The notes beneath the pieces were generated by a model that had not been told where the DNA came from, did not search any database, and saw only the letters and a list, made by a program, of their open reading frames with translations. A stretch of DNA of 64,000 nt, from the NCBI RefSeq assembly GCF_001984155.1, contig NZ_MTQO01000042.1, positions 124,001 to 188,000 of the forward strand, read 5' to 3'. Below are positions 16,904-25,862 of the stretch, in pieces; the first letter of the stretch is position 1; every line of letters starts with the position of its first letter. The translations under genes and the position numbers were made by a program. This stretch comes from Actinosynnema sp. ALI-1.44 (GTDB taxonomy: Bacteria > Actinomycetota > Actinomycetes > Mycobacteriales > Pseudonocardiaceae).

Positions 16904-17625
16904 TGGGCGCTCCCGTGCGAGACAAGAGGCCGACACGGACGGTCGGCGTCGAGTACGAGTACAAATGGTGCGTCGACACGATCGACGCGGCGAAGGATCC
17001 GCACGGTTTCCTGTCCGCGACGGTGTTCGACCGGCACCTCGGCGACGTGTCCGATGTGGTCACCGTCGTTCAGTCGACGATGTACCTCGATGACGAACGG
17101 CTCGCGCTCGCCGATGCCGGGCATTCGCTCGGGTGCGTGGTGAACACCGGTGCGTTGTCGTCGATCGCCTGGATACGGCTCAAGCAGACGATCCTGTGGA
17201 CCGGCCGCCGCGACTGCCTGGAGATCGCCGAACGCGTGCCCCCTGAGGACATCGGGCGGCTGGTCGACGCACGCGAGGTCCTGCCGATCGACTACGCCAG
17301 GCGCACCGGGATGGTTTCGGGACGGCTCGCCCCGGTCGGGGTGGCCACGCAGACCAGGTACAAGCGCACCGCGGTGTTCACCGATTCCCCCGCCGGGATG
17401 GCGTACAGCGTCGACGTGGTCGAGTTCCGGTCGCCGGACGACCCGGCCACGCCGCTGAGCCGGTACTCGTGCCTGGAGATCGAGACCAACGGATCCGAAC
17501 ACCACGCGCTGCGGCAACTGGACCGACTGGCCGACGACATCACCGATTGGCTGGGGACGTCGCAGGAAACCGCCACCAAGGGCCAGCTCGCCACCTGGGT
17601 GACGCACCCGGACCACCGGTCATGA
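16903..17625 (+). CDS. CYTH/triphosphate-tunnel-fold protein
   Basis: The 240-aa protein starts GAPVRDKRPTRTVGVEYEYKW; the ExExK signature of the CYTH superfamily is visible as EYEYK at about residues 16-20. Further basic and acidic strands fit the eight-stranded tunnel: AWIRLKQT, TRYKRTAVF, YSCLEIETNG with paired acids. Known members hydrolyse or cyclise triphosphorylated substrates (adenylate cyclase CyaB, thiamine triphosphatase, inorganic triphosphatase). In this operon it could act on the nucleotide used or released by the LanKC kinase, or on a phosphorylated peptide, but that is inference. Overlaps on both sides (1 base and 4 bases) place it firmly in the operon. Confidence 0.7.
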   Translation: MGAPVRDKRPTRTVGVEYEYKWCVDTIDAAKDPHGFLSATVFDRHLGDVSDVVTVVQSTMYLDDERLALADAGHSLGCVVNTGALSSIAWIRLKQTILWTGRRDCLEIAERVPPEDIGRLVDAREVLPIDYARRTGMVSGRLAPVGVATQTRYKRTAVFTDSPAGMAYSVDVVEFRSPDDPATPLSRYSCLEIETNGSEHHALRQLDRLADDITDWLGTSQETATKGQLATWVTHPDHRS

Positions 17626-18686
17626 TCGCCGGCCGCGCCGTCATCGTCGACCTCCCGGGCGGATCGGCATCGGATCCTCCCGAACGCCGTGGACTGGCCG
17701 CGTTGGCGGCACGGCATCTCGCCGATCCCGCCGCGGGCGGGCCGGGAACGCTGGCATCCCGCCGTGGGTGGCGTACCCGGCACCGACTGGAGCCGGACTG
17801 GTCGTCCTTCTCGTTCTGGTCCTGTGTGGACGACGACATCGGCGACGTGGCAGCGGCCTTCGAGCACGTCCAGCCACCCGGACGCGCTGGCCTGGCCGCT
17901 CTGGTCGACCGCCAGTCGCGACTCGCGAACGCCCATCGCGCCAACGGCTACCTCCGCCTCATGGACCTGCTCGACGGCTGCGCCTGGGGTGAGCAGAACA
18001 ACGCGCTGGGAACCGCGGCCACCCTGGCGTCCATCACGACGGACGACCTCCAGGACTACTTCGACGCGTGCCAGGACCGGGTGTCACCCCTCGCGTCACC
18101 GGCGACCCGGCAGTGGCGTGGCGGCTACCGGTCTGCTCCGCAACCGGGTGACGTCACCAGGGTGGCCGTTGCCGTGCCGGTGACCGGTTCGGCCCCCGGT
18201 GCTGTCGAATTGGCGGTGGAGATGCTGGGGAGTCACGGCATGGGCGGCAGACTCGGGTCCGCTTTGCGCTCTGACCGCGCCATCGCCTACGGGCTCGGCG
18301 CGTTCCGGCTGGGCAGCGGCCAGAACTGCGCGATCGCGGCACAGGCCCAGGTCGCGCCGGAGCACACCGTCGAGGCTGGCCGGTTGCTCATGGACTGCGT
18401 CCGCTCGGTGCTGCACGGGCCGGTGGACGAGCGAGAACGACTGAGGGCGGCGACACGCGTGCGGACCGCGCTGCTTCTCCAGGTGGACCAACCGTTCGGC
18501 GCCGCCGACGAGGCGCGGCGCAAGCGGTTGCGCGTGCCGACGCTGGTCGATCTCGCGACAGCGGTCCAGCAACGCGGCCGGGACGGCGTCCTGCCCACCG
18601 AAGAACCTGGCCTGCCGTCTGCCGTGGTGGCCCTCGGAGCGGTGACCCCGGAACAGTCGTCGGCGTTGGAGAGGACGCACACATGA
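17622..18686 (+). CDS. M16 peptidase-like subunit without HxxEH
   Basis: The ATG at 17622 overlaps the CYTH stop as ATGA; the protein has 354 aa. No HxxEH is present in the N-terminal half. The segment GMGGRLGSALRSDRAIAYGL (about residues 205-224) matches the C-terminal R/Y substrate-binding region of M16 peptidases (usually RLFxxLRExxGLAY). It therefore looks like the non-catalytic partner of the next gene, as in M16B heterodimers. Leader cleavage of class III lanthipeptides by M16B pairs has been reported in Paenibacillus (established knowledge), which supports a maturation role. The stop overlaps the next start by 4 bases. Confidence 0.75.
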   Translation: MIAGRAVIVDLPGGSASDPPERRGLAALAARHLADPAAGGPGTLASRRGWRTRHRLEPDWSSFSFWSCVDDDIGDVAAAFEHVQPPGRAGLAALVDRQSRLANAHRANGYLRLMDLLDGCAWGEQNNALGTAATLASITTDDLQDYFDACQDRVSPLASPATRQWRGGYRSAPQPGDVTRVAVAVPVTGSAPGAVELAVEMLGSHGMGGRLGSALRSDRAIAYGLGAFRLGSGQNCAIAAQAQVAPEHTVEAGRLLMDCVRSVLHGPVDERERLRAATRVRTALLLQVDQPFGAADEARRKRLRVPTLVDLATAVQQRGRDGVLPTEEPGLPSAVVALGAVTPEQSSALERTHT

Positions 18687-19759
18687 GTGTGCACAACGTG
18701 AACGGACTCAACGTTCACCTCCTTGACCTGCCGGGCGCCCATACAGTGGGCGGCGTGCTGGTCGTGCGGACGGGATCCGCCCACGACACGCCCCATCCGC
18801 CTGGCACCGCCCATCTCGTGGAACATCTCAAGATCGCTTCGATCCCGGCCGGTTCCGGTGGACTGCCGCCTGTTCGCGGTGTCACGGACAACCTGGTGAC
18901 CCGGTTCAGCGCCGTCGGGTTGAGCGAACAAGCGATCGAACTGGGTGCACGGTTGGCCGCCATCCTCGATGACGTCGCCATGGACGAGCACCTGTCGTCG
19001 GAACGACAGGCGGTGCTCGTGGAAATGCGTCAGGCCTCGGCGAACCCGTTGCTGAGGTTGGGACCCACGGTGGCCGCGGCGGCCCGCCCATGGCGCGGTC
19101 TCGCCGCCACTCTGCAAGCCGATGTGGACAGTGTCAACCGGATCACGGCACGGGACGTCGCCGTGCTGGCCGAAAGGCGGTACCGCAGGGATCAGGCGGA
19201 CCTCGCCATCGTCGGCTCCCGTCTCCCGGTCGACGCACTGCTGAACGCGGTGGACCAGTCGGCCGGACCGGTGCGGCCCCAGGCGGGCTTCCCGCATCCC
19301 ATCGCCGCCGATCCCGTGCCGGACTTGGCTGACGCGTTGGACGGCCTGGTGGTCGCCTCGCTGGCGCGCGCATGCCAGGAATCCGACCATGATCACGCCA
19401 TGGTCGGCGCCCTGCGGACCGCCGCGGCCGAGATCGGGTTCCCGTTGACCGGACAGAGCACGGTGGACGGACTCGATGTGGCGGTCGACGTGCTGTGCTG
19501 GCGGGCCGGAACCAACGCGGACGGCCTCGCCAAGGTCCTCATGTCCCGGGGCGACGAGATGCTCTCGACCACGGCCATCCGCCGTGCCTCACTCGAACGA
19601 CGGCAAAGCGCCGGATACCAAGCCCAGACGCCGCTGGGCACCGCGGCAGCCCTGGTGACCCCGGACGAGTCGAGCGACCGCCCGCGGGCCGAGCTCGCCA
19701 TCTGGCGGGTCGATAAGGGACGTCTGCACCGTTGCAGGGAAACTCTACTGGCCAGGTGA
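18683..19759 (+). CDS. M16 metallopeptidase, catalytic subunit
   Basis: The 358-aa protein carries the inverted zinc motif HLVEH (His44, Glu47, His48) and a downstream acidic ligand candidate in SERQAVLVEM (Glu114), close to the expected M16 spacing. The C-terminal half is M16-like but lacks a clear R/Y pair, complementing the preceding subunit. Together they would form an active M16B heterodimer that removes the leader from the modified precursor. It has no signal peptide, so it probably acts in the cytoplasm. The LanKC gene follows after 4 bases. Confidence 0.85.
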   Translation: MSVHNVNGLNVHLLDLPGAHTVGGVLVVRTGSAHDTPHPPGTAHLVEHLKIASIPAGSGGLPPVRGVTDNLVTRFSAVGLSEQAIELGARLAAILDDVAMDEHLSSERQAVLVEMRQASANPLLRLGPTVAAAARPWRGLAATLQADVDSVNRITARDVAVLAERRYRRDQADLAIVGSRLPVDALLNAVDQSAGPVRPQAGFPHPIAADPVPDLADALDGLVVASLARACQESDHDHAMVGALRTAAAEIGFPLTGQSTVDGLDVAVDVLCWRAGTNADGLAKVLMSRGDEMLSTTAIRRASLERRQSAGYQAQTPLGTAAALVTPDESSDRPRAELAIWRVDKGRLHRCRETLLAR

Positions 19760-19763
19760 CGAC

Positions 19764-22283
19764 ATGACCTTCGACTCCATCGTGCGGGACGAACTCGACG
19801 CACACCCCGACGTGACCACGACCGTCGTCCACGAGCCGGTCTGGCACCAGGTGGCACCCTCACGGGCCCGTACCCGGGTGCAGGGGTGGAAGATCCACGT
19901 CTCGGCTGTGCCCGCCGACGCCGAGGACGTTCTCGCCAGGGTGGCGGCGCTGTTGGTACCCCGCGAGGTGGCGTTCAAGTACCTGGCTTCCGCCGAAGTG
20001 CTCGACGAGTCGCTCAAACGGCGGAGCGACCCGTCGTCCAGCGGCAAGTTCATCACCGTCTACCCGAAGGACGACGACGAGTTCGTGGCGCTCGTCAAGG
20101 AGTTGCACGACCTGCTCGCCGGTTGCCGCGGGCCGCGGATCCTGTCCGACCGGCAGTACCGCGACGGCGTGGTGCACTACCGGTACGGGCAGATCAAGCG
20201 CCACAGCGTGCTCGACGACCTCGGGACGCACCGGCACGTCATCGTGGCCCCGGACGGGTCACTGGCCTCGGACGAGCGACGCAGTTGGTACACGCAGCCC
20301 GAATGGGTTCGCGACCCGTTCGCCGAACCGGAGTTCGCCGCTCCCGGCGAGGCCACCCGGCTGACGGACCGATACCGGGTGACTTCGGTGATCCGGCACA
20401 ACAACCGAGGCGGCGTGTTCCACGCCGAGGACGTCAGCACCGGGCGCCCGGTCATCGTCAAGCACTGCCGTGCCGGGATCGACCCGAACCCGGACGGCAC
20501 GGACACCCGCGACACGATGCGGCACGAGGCCGCCATGCTCCGCGAGTTCGCGGGCATCGTCCCGGTGCCCGAACTGATCGACCTCTTCGACGTCGGGGAG
20601 CACACGTTCCTGGTCGAGGAGAAGCTCCCCGGAGTGCCGCTGCACAGCCTGCTCTCGCCGGACGACGACGACGCGCCACCGCCGGACCCGGACGTGGTCC
20701 TGGACCTGGTCCGCCAGATCACCACCTTGCTGGACACCGTGCACCGACACGGATTCGTCGTCGGTGACGTGTCACCGGACAACTTCCTGCTCGCCCCGAG
20801 CGGCATCCTCCACCTGCTGGACCTGGAAGGCGCCGGTCGGATCGGCGAACCCGCCGCGGTCGTGCGGACGATGGAGTACGCGGCGCCGGAGAAGCTGGCT
20901 CAAACGAGGGAGTCGCCCGGCGTCGCGGACGCGGCGACCGACCGGTACGGCGGCGGGGCGGTGATCGAGGCGCTGGCCCAGGCACGCCAGCGCGACGGCC
21001 ACAGCAGGGCACCTTTCGACGTTCTCGCGGCACACAACTCGCTCGCCGCCGAACTGGCACCGGTTGTGCGGGGTCTGACCCAGGCCGTGCCGGTCGACCG
21101 GTGGACGTGGGATCGCGTCCACGGCGAACTGGCCAAGCCCCGGTCGTCGCCGATCGCCGCGGTCGGACGAGAATCGCCTGTCCAGGACTGCCTCAAGGGA
21201 CTGCTGAACGCGCTGCGCCCCGGCGACGAGTCGATGGTCGAAAGCACCAGGCGCTACGACTCGCGTTTCGTGCAGACCGGAGCGGCAGGGGCGACCAGTG
21301 TGCTGGTTCAGGCGTTGAGAGCAGCCGAACACATGCCACCCGAGCTCGCCACGGTGTCGCGGGAGGTGAGTCGCTGGTGGCACGGCACGCTCGACCGGTT
21401 CGAGAACCGCCTTCTCCCCGGTCTCTACAATGGACATTCTGGGGCGTGCTGGGCGGCTGCCGACATAGCGCGCGCCACCGGTGACGAGTCGACGCTCGAC
21501 CGTGCGCTGGATGTCGCCGGGAAGCTCCCGGTCCGGTGGCACATCCCGACCGTCGCCCACGGCGTCGCCGGGTCGGGCATGACGATGCTGCACCTGTGGC
21601 GGACGACCGGGCTGAGCGCGTTCCGGGACAAAGCCCTCGACTGTGCCGAGCACTTGACCCGGTGCGCCACCCCGATGGCCACGGGAGGCGTCCACTGGCC
21701 GGCCGGGGATGGCTCGTCCTACCACGGGTTCGCCGTGGGAACGGCTGGGATAGGTGCCTTTCTGGCCGAGGTGGCGGATCTCTGCGACGAGGACGGCCCG
21801 AGGCGCGTCGCGCGACAGGCCGGTGACGAACTGCTGTCGCAGGCCCGGATGCGGGACGTGCGGATCATCGAGCGGGACGGTTCGAGCGCCACACACCGTG
21901 CGGCGTGGTGGTCCGAAGGGCCGACGTCCCAATGCGTCAGACACGGGTGGTGGTCCGGCGGGGCCGGAATCGGTGCGTTCCTCTGGCGGCTGGGCAATCG
22001 GGACATGGCGCTCGCAGCCGCGGCCGGCGTGCGCCAGTCCTCGGTGCGGGCACCGTTGGGGGCGTTCTGGGGTCTCGCCGGTGACGGTGCTTTCCTGCTC
22101 GAAGTCGCCGAAACCGAAACCCCGGTCAGGCCGTGGGCGGACTTCGTCACGGCCCTGGTCGAGTCCCATGCTCTGCAGGACCAGGGACACGACTTCGCCA
22201 CCGGAACCACGGGCACGCTCGCCTACCTGTTGCGTGCTCGGCACGGCTGCCCCATGCCGTGGACATCTCCCGACTTCTCATGA
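19764..22283 (+). CDS. Class III lanthionine synthetase (LanKC)
   Basis: The 839-aa protein has the three-part LanKC layout. Residues about 1-205 are the phospho-Ser/Thr lyase-like domain (GWKIHVSAVP, GKFITVYP, HYRYG). Residues about 210-480 are a Ser/Thr kinase: VIVKHC lysine, catalytic GDVSPDN, metal-binding LLDLEG. Residues about 540-839 are a LanC-like cyclase with YNGHSG, HGVAGSG, HGFAVGTAGIG and WWSGGAGIG. The zinc ligands of LanC/LanL (WCYG and CHG motifs) are absent, as in class III enzymes. It phosphorylates and eliminates Ser/Thr of the precursor to dehydro residues; with a Cys-free substrate the cyclase domain must do something other than forming thioether rings, or nothing. It is the core enzyme of the operon. 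Confidence 0.88.
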   Translation: MTFDSIVRDELDAHPDVTTTVVHEPVWHQVAPSRARTRVQGWKIHVSAVPADAEDVLARVAALLVPREVAFKYLASAEVLDESLKRRSDPSSSGKFITVYPKDDDEFVALVKELHDLLAGCRGPRILSDRQYRDGVVHYRYGQIKRHSVLDDLGTHRHVIVAPDGSLASDERRSWYTQPEWVRDPFAEPEFAAPGEATRLTDRYRVTSVIRHNNRGGVFHAEDVSTGRPVIVKHCRAGIDPNPDGTDTRDTMRHEAAMLREFAGIVPVPELIDLFDVGEHTFLVEEKLPGVPLHSLLSPDDDDAPPPDPDVVLDLVRQITTLLDTVHRHGFVVGDVSPDNFLLAPSGILHLLDLEGAGRIGEPAAVVRTMEYAAPEKLAQTRESPGVADAATDRYGGGAVIEALAQARQRDGHSRAPFDVLAAHNSLAAELAPVVRGLTQAVPVDRWTWDRVHGELAKPRSSPIAAVGRESPVQDCLKGLLNALRPGDESMVESTRRYDSRFVQTGAAGATSVLVQALRAAEHMPPELATVSREVSRWWHGTLDRFENRLLPGLYNGHSGACWAAADIARATGDESTLDRALDVAGKLPVRWHIPTVAHGVAGSGMTMLHLWRTTGLSAFRDKALDCAEHLTRCATPMATGGVHWPAGDGSSYHGFAVGTAGIGAFLAEVADLCDEDGPRRVARQAGDELLSQARMRDVRIIERDGSSATHRAAWWSEGPTSQCVRHGWWSGGAGIGAFLWRLGNRDMALAAAAGVRQSSVRAPLGAFWGLAGDGAFLLEVAETETPVRPWADFVTALVESHALQDQGHDFATGTTGTLAYLLRARHGCPMPWTSPDFS

Positions 22284-22296
22284 TGAAAGGCCCGGC

Positions 22297-23496
22297 ATGT
22301 CCGTCAGCACAGGCGAACAACCGACCGTGAACCTCCGCGACTACGGTGACGCCTTCTTCTCGGATCCTTACGCCGTGTTCGCCGACCTGCGGGCACACGG
22401 CCCGGTGCACCACGTGCGACTGCCCAACGGCACACCGACCTGGCTCATCGTCGACCACGCGGAAGTCCGCCGCGCGCTCGGCGACCCGACACTGAGCAAG
22501 AACTGGTACAAGGCAACCGGACAACTCGGTCCGAACGTCATGGGCACGAACATGCTCACCTGCGACCCGCCGGATCACACGCGGCTGCGTCGCCTGCTGT
22601 CCAAGGAGTTCACCGCTCGCCGCGTGGAGGCGTTGCGGCCGCAGGTGCAGGCGTCGGCGAACCGCCTGCTCGACGAGGTCGCGCACACCGGCCGGATGGA
22701 CCTGATCGAGTCATACTCCATGCCGCTGTCAATCGGCACCGTCACCGACCTGCTCGGCGTTCCCTTCCTGGACAAGGAAACCTTCCGCGAGTGGACAAGG
22801 GACATCTTCGTACCAACCGGGGACGTGGAACGCGAACGCCAGGTGTACGACGAGATCACGGCGTACATCGACGAGCTGGTCGAGGCGAAGCGCCGGGACC
22901 CCGGTCCCGACCTGCTCAGCGCGTTGGTCCGGACGGTCGACAGCGACGACGACCGGTTGAAGCCGGACGAGCTGCGTGCGACAGCGTTCCTGTTGCTCCT
23001 CGCCGGCCACCAGACCACTCTCAACCTCGTCACCAACGGCGCCTACGCCCTGCTGACCCACCCCGATCAACTGGCCGCGCTGCGATCCGACTGGTCCGTG
23101 CTCGACAGGGCAGTGGACGAGGTGCTGCGCTGGGAAGGGTCGCTGACGTTCGCCACCCACCGGTTCACCACGGAACCCTATCCCGTCGGTGGCACCGTGA
23201 TCCCCGGTGCGGGCCAACGAGTCCTGGTCGCGGTGGGAGCCGCGAACCGCGACCCGGCTCAGCACCCGGACCCGGACCGGTTCGACATCCACCGCCCAGC
23301 GCAGCCCCACATGGCCTTCGGCCACGGGATACACCACTGCCTCGGCAGTTCCTTGGCACGCCTGGAAGGTGCCGTCGCCCTGCGGTCGTTGTTCGGCCGT
23401 CTCGACGACCTGGCGTTGGACACCGACCGGATCGAATGGCAGCACACCTTGACCGCAAGGGGGATCACGCGCCTGCCGGTGCGCTGGCCTGTCTGA
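22297..23496 (+). CDS. Cytochrome P450 of the RiPP operon
   Basis: The 399-aa protein has normal bacterial class I P450 length. The heme loop FGHGIHHCLG places the Cys ligand at residue 348. The ExxR helix is DEVLRWEG and the I-helix reads LLAGHQTTLN, where Gln replaces the usual Glu/Asp before the Thr pair. It follows LanKC after 13 bases with an AAAGG ribosome site and is probably the last maturation gene, introducing a hydroxyl group or crosslink in the peptide (inference). The Trp, Pro and Glu of the core are candidate targets. No ferredoxin is encoded nearby. Confidence 0.88.
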   Translation: MSVSTGEQPTVNLRDYGDAFFSDPYAVFADLRAHGPVHHVRLPNGTPTWLIVDHAEVRRALGDPTLSKNWYKATGQLGPNVMGTNMLTCDPPDHTRLRRLLSKEFTARRVEALRPQVQASANRLLDEVAHTGRMDLIESYSMPLSIGTVTDLLGVPFLDKETFREWTRDIFVPTGDVERERQVYDEITAYIDELVEAKRRDPGPDLLSALVRTVDSDDDRLKPDELRATAFLLLLAGHQTTLNLVTNGAYALLTHPDQLAALRSDWSVLDRAVDEVLRWEGSLTFATHRFTTEPYPVGGTVIPGAGQRVLVAVGAANRDPAQHPDPDRFDIHRPAQPHMAFGHGIHHCLGSSLARLEGAVALRSLFGRLDDLALDTDRIEWQHTLTARGITRLPVRWPV

Positions 23497-23579
23497 CATC
23501 CACGGACTCACCGCGCGTGTCCGATGGGCACCGGATACTCCGTTGCGATGCCCCGGTGTTCGCGATAGAACCTTCCGGA

Positions 23580-24461
23580 GTGAACACGGACGACATCAAC
23601 GCGCGACTGGTGAGCCGATTCGGTGTCGAGGCCGAAGCCTGGCTGACCGACGTTCCCACGCTCGCAGCCCGGCTGGCCGCACAGTGGGGCATGGTGCTCG
23701 GTGAGCTGTTCGGCAGTGGGGCCTCATCCGTTGTGCTGCGGTGTGTGTGGCCGGACGGGACACCGGCGGTGCTCAAGCTGAGCCCGGATCGCGAACTGGT
23801 GACCGCGCAGGTGGAGATGCACCGGATCTTCGCGGCGTCGGGTCGAGTGCCGGTGGTGCTGGCTGCCGACGCGGACGCCGGAGCGATGGTGCTGGAGGAG
23901 ATCCGGCCCGGCACCCTCGCCGAGGACATGCCGCGATCGTCGTTGCCGGAGCAGTGGGGCGAGTTGCTTGCCGCGCTGCACGCTGTGCCGCCGCCTGCGG
24001 GGTGGCCCCGCGACCTGCGTGGGCGGTGCGAGGAGGCTTTCGCCCGGATCGGCCGACGACTCGCCGAGCCGGTCATCGGCGGGCGAATCGATCAGCGTAC
24101 GTGGCAGCGAGCGATCCAGCGTTGTGAGAAGTTGCTGGGCACACAGGGAAACCCTGTGTTGCTGCACGGCGATCTGCACCTCGGCAACGTACTGGACGGC
24201 GGTCCGGGCCGTGGTCTGATCGCGATCGACCCGAAGGCGTGCGTGGGCGATCCGTGCTTCGACGCCGTCGACTATGTGCTGGCGGGCGCCGGGGAAGAGG
24301 GCGTTGCGGCACGTTGTCACCGGGTGGCGGTCGCATGTGGACTCGACGAGGGCAGGTTGTCCGCCTGGAGCCGGGTGATCGCACCGATGTCAGTCATCGC
24401 GCACCTCACCTACGGCGGCCCGGAGGCGGTCATCGACGAACTCCTGGCCCTCACCCGGTGA
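23580..24461 (+). CDS. APH(6)/hydroxyurea-type phosphotransferase
   Basis: About 293 aa from the GTG at 23580; the frame stays open upstream, so the start is uncertain. The catalytic loop LLHGDLHLGNVL and the metal-binding AIDPKACVGDP match the aminoglycoside-6/hydroxyurea phosphotransferase family. Members inactivate streptomycin or hydroxyurea; several sit in biosynthetic clusters as self-resistance genes. Here it follows the P450 after about 80 bases in the same direction, so it may belong to the RiPP unit, acting on the product or as resistance, or be an independent gene. A hairpin separates it from the convergent MFS gene. Confidence 0.85.
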   Translation: MNTDDINARLVSRFGVEAEAWLTDVPTLAARLAAQWGMVLGELFGSGASSVVLRCVWPDGTPAVLKLSPDRELVTAQVEMHRIFAASGRVPVVLAADADAGAMVLEEIRPGTLAEDMPRSSLPEQWGELLAALHAVPPPAGWPRDLRGRCEEAFARIGRRLAEPVIGGRIDQRTWQRAIQRCEKLLGTQGNPVLLHGDLHLGNVLDGGPGRGLIAIDPKACVGDPCFDAVDYVLAGAGEEGVAARCHRVAVACGLDEGRLSAWSRVIAPMSVIAHLTYGGPEAVIDELLALTR

Positions 24462-24493
24462 CCGCGCGTGGAAACGTTCAGCTGTGGGCGCAG

Positions 24494-24527
24494 TCTGGTT
24501 GAGCAGTCCCAGCACTGATCAACCAGA
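24494..24527. terminator. Inverted repeat between convergent APH and MFS genes
   Basis: TCTGGTTGA (24494-24502) and TCAACCAGA (24519-24527) are perfect 9-base complements. The right arm overlaps the MFS stop codon. The position between convergent genes suggests a bidirectional terminator, though the loop of 16 bases is long. Confidence 0.4.
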
Positions 24528-25712
24528 ACGCACTGTGCCTCTGCCGGCGACCGCCGCTACGACGGTCTGGCCGAACGCGGCCACACACATCAGGATCAGG
24601 GGCACCTGCCAGCCGGAGCTGACGGTGTGCAGCAGCCCGAAAAGCACCGGCCCGACTGCCGCCAGCAGATACCCGATCGACTGTGCCATCGCGGACAACG
24701 CGCCCGCACCGGCCGCGTCCTCGGCGCGTAGGCCGAGGAAGGCCAATGCGAGCACCAGGCAGACGCCGCCGCCCAGCCCCAGGACAATCGTCCATACCAG
24801 CGCCCACTCCGGCGCCGTCAGCAGTCCGATGTAGCCGACGAGCAGGATCAGCGAGTTCACTATCGCCACCGCGCGTTGGTCACGTGCCCAACGCAGCATC
24901 GCGGGTGCGAGCAGGCTTGTCAGCACCGCGACAACCTGGAACAGGAACAACAGCCATCCTGCTTCCGCCGGGCTGACGCCCGTGTCCTGGACCACCCCCG
25001 GCAGCCACGTCACGATGACGTAGAAACCCAGCGACTGCAGCCCCATGAACGCCGTGACCGCCCATGCCAAGCCCGATCCCCATGGCAGCCGGTGTCCGCC
25101 ACGAACCGCCGTCGTGGTCGGTGGTGGAGTCCGCACCTGAGGCAGCCACAGCACTATGGCCACCAGCGCCAGCACGATCCAGCAACCCAACGCTGTGTAC
25201 CACCCGCCCGGCGCGACCTCACTGATCGGCACCGCCACACCGGACGCCACGGCCGCGACACCGCCCATCACCGTGGCGTACGCACTGGTCAGCAAACCCA
25301 CCTTGGTCGGGAAGTCACGCTTGATCAGGCTCGGCAGGAGCACGTTGCCCACCGCGATCCCCGCTCCGATCAGCACAGTCCCGCCGAACAGGCCGGCTGT
25401 CGCCGGTATCCACCTGATCGCGATCCCCAGCGCCAGCACCACGAGTGCGCCCGCGAGGACCCGCTCAGGTCCCCGTCGTGCGGCGAGTCGCGGAACCATC
25501 GGGGATATCACCGCGAACGCCAGCAACGGCAGGGTGTTCAGCATGCCCGCCACGGCCGGGGACAGTCCCAGGTCGGCCTGGACGCGGTCCAGCAACGGCC
25601 CGACGCCGGTCAGGCTCGGCCGCAGGTTCGCCGCCACCACCAGCAATCCCCAGACCAGCAGCGCCTGTCCGGAACGCCGCGCCGACTGCTTCGTGTCCAC
25701 CGCGGAACTCAT
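24519..25712 (-). CDS. MFS transporter, CynX/NimT-like
   Basis: About 397 aa from the Met before SSAVDTKQ; a longer start at 25769 is possible. The first membrane helix WGLLVVAANLRP is followed by TGVGPLLDRVQADLGLS and MLNTLPLLAFAVISP, the signature of the CynX/NimT (cyanate/nitroimidazole transporter) branch of the major facilitator superfamily. Twelve hydrophobic segments fit the sequence. The substrate is not predictable. The gene is divergent from the XRE gene at 25863, which may control it. Confidence 0.88.
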   Translation of the reverse strand: MSSAVDTKQSARRSGQALLVWGLLVVAANLRPSLTGVGPLLDRVQADLGLSPAVAGMLNTLPLLAFAVISPMVPRLAARRGPERVLAGALVVLALGIAIRWIPATAGLFGGTVLIGAGIAVGNVLLPSLIKRDFPTKVGLLTSAYATVMGGVAAVASGVAVPISEVAPGGWYTALGCWIVLALVAIVLWLPQVRTPPPTTTAVRGGHRLPWGSGLAWAVTAFMGLQSLGFYVIVTWLPGVVQDTGVSPAEAGWLLFLFQVVAVLTSLLAPAMLRWARDQRAVAIVNSLILLVGYIGLLTAPEWALVWTIVLGLGGGVCLVLALAFLGLRAEDAAGAGALSAMAQSIGYLLAAVGPVLFGLLHTVSSGWQVPLILMCVAAFGQTVVAAVAGRGTVRSG

Positions 25713-25862
25713 GCCAGCGGGCCGTCGTCCGTCGTAAGGCTGTTGTCCATGCGCCCATGATCGAGCCACACCGCGGCGACAACCAGGCCGTGCTTAGGCT
25801 GGCCCTCCCAGGGCTACCCTGAGTGGTGCGCGCTTGGCGGTCGGCACCGTACGCTGACGGTC

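Noticed and set aside
23580..24461. Phosphotransferase as the peptide-modifying kinase of the RiPP
   Set aside because: Motifs fit the APH(6)/hydroxyurea family and LanKC already has a kinase; resistance or product phosphorylation is more likely.
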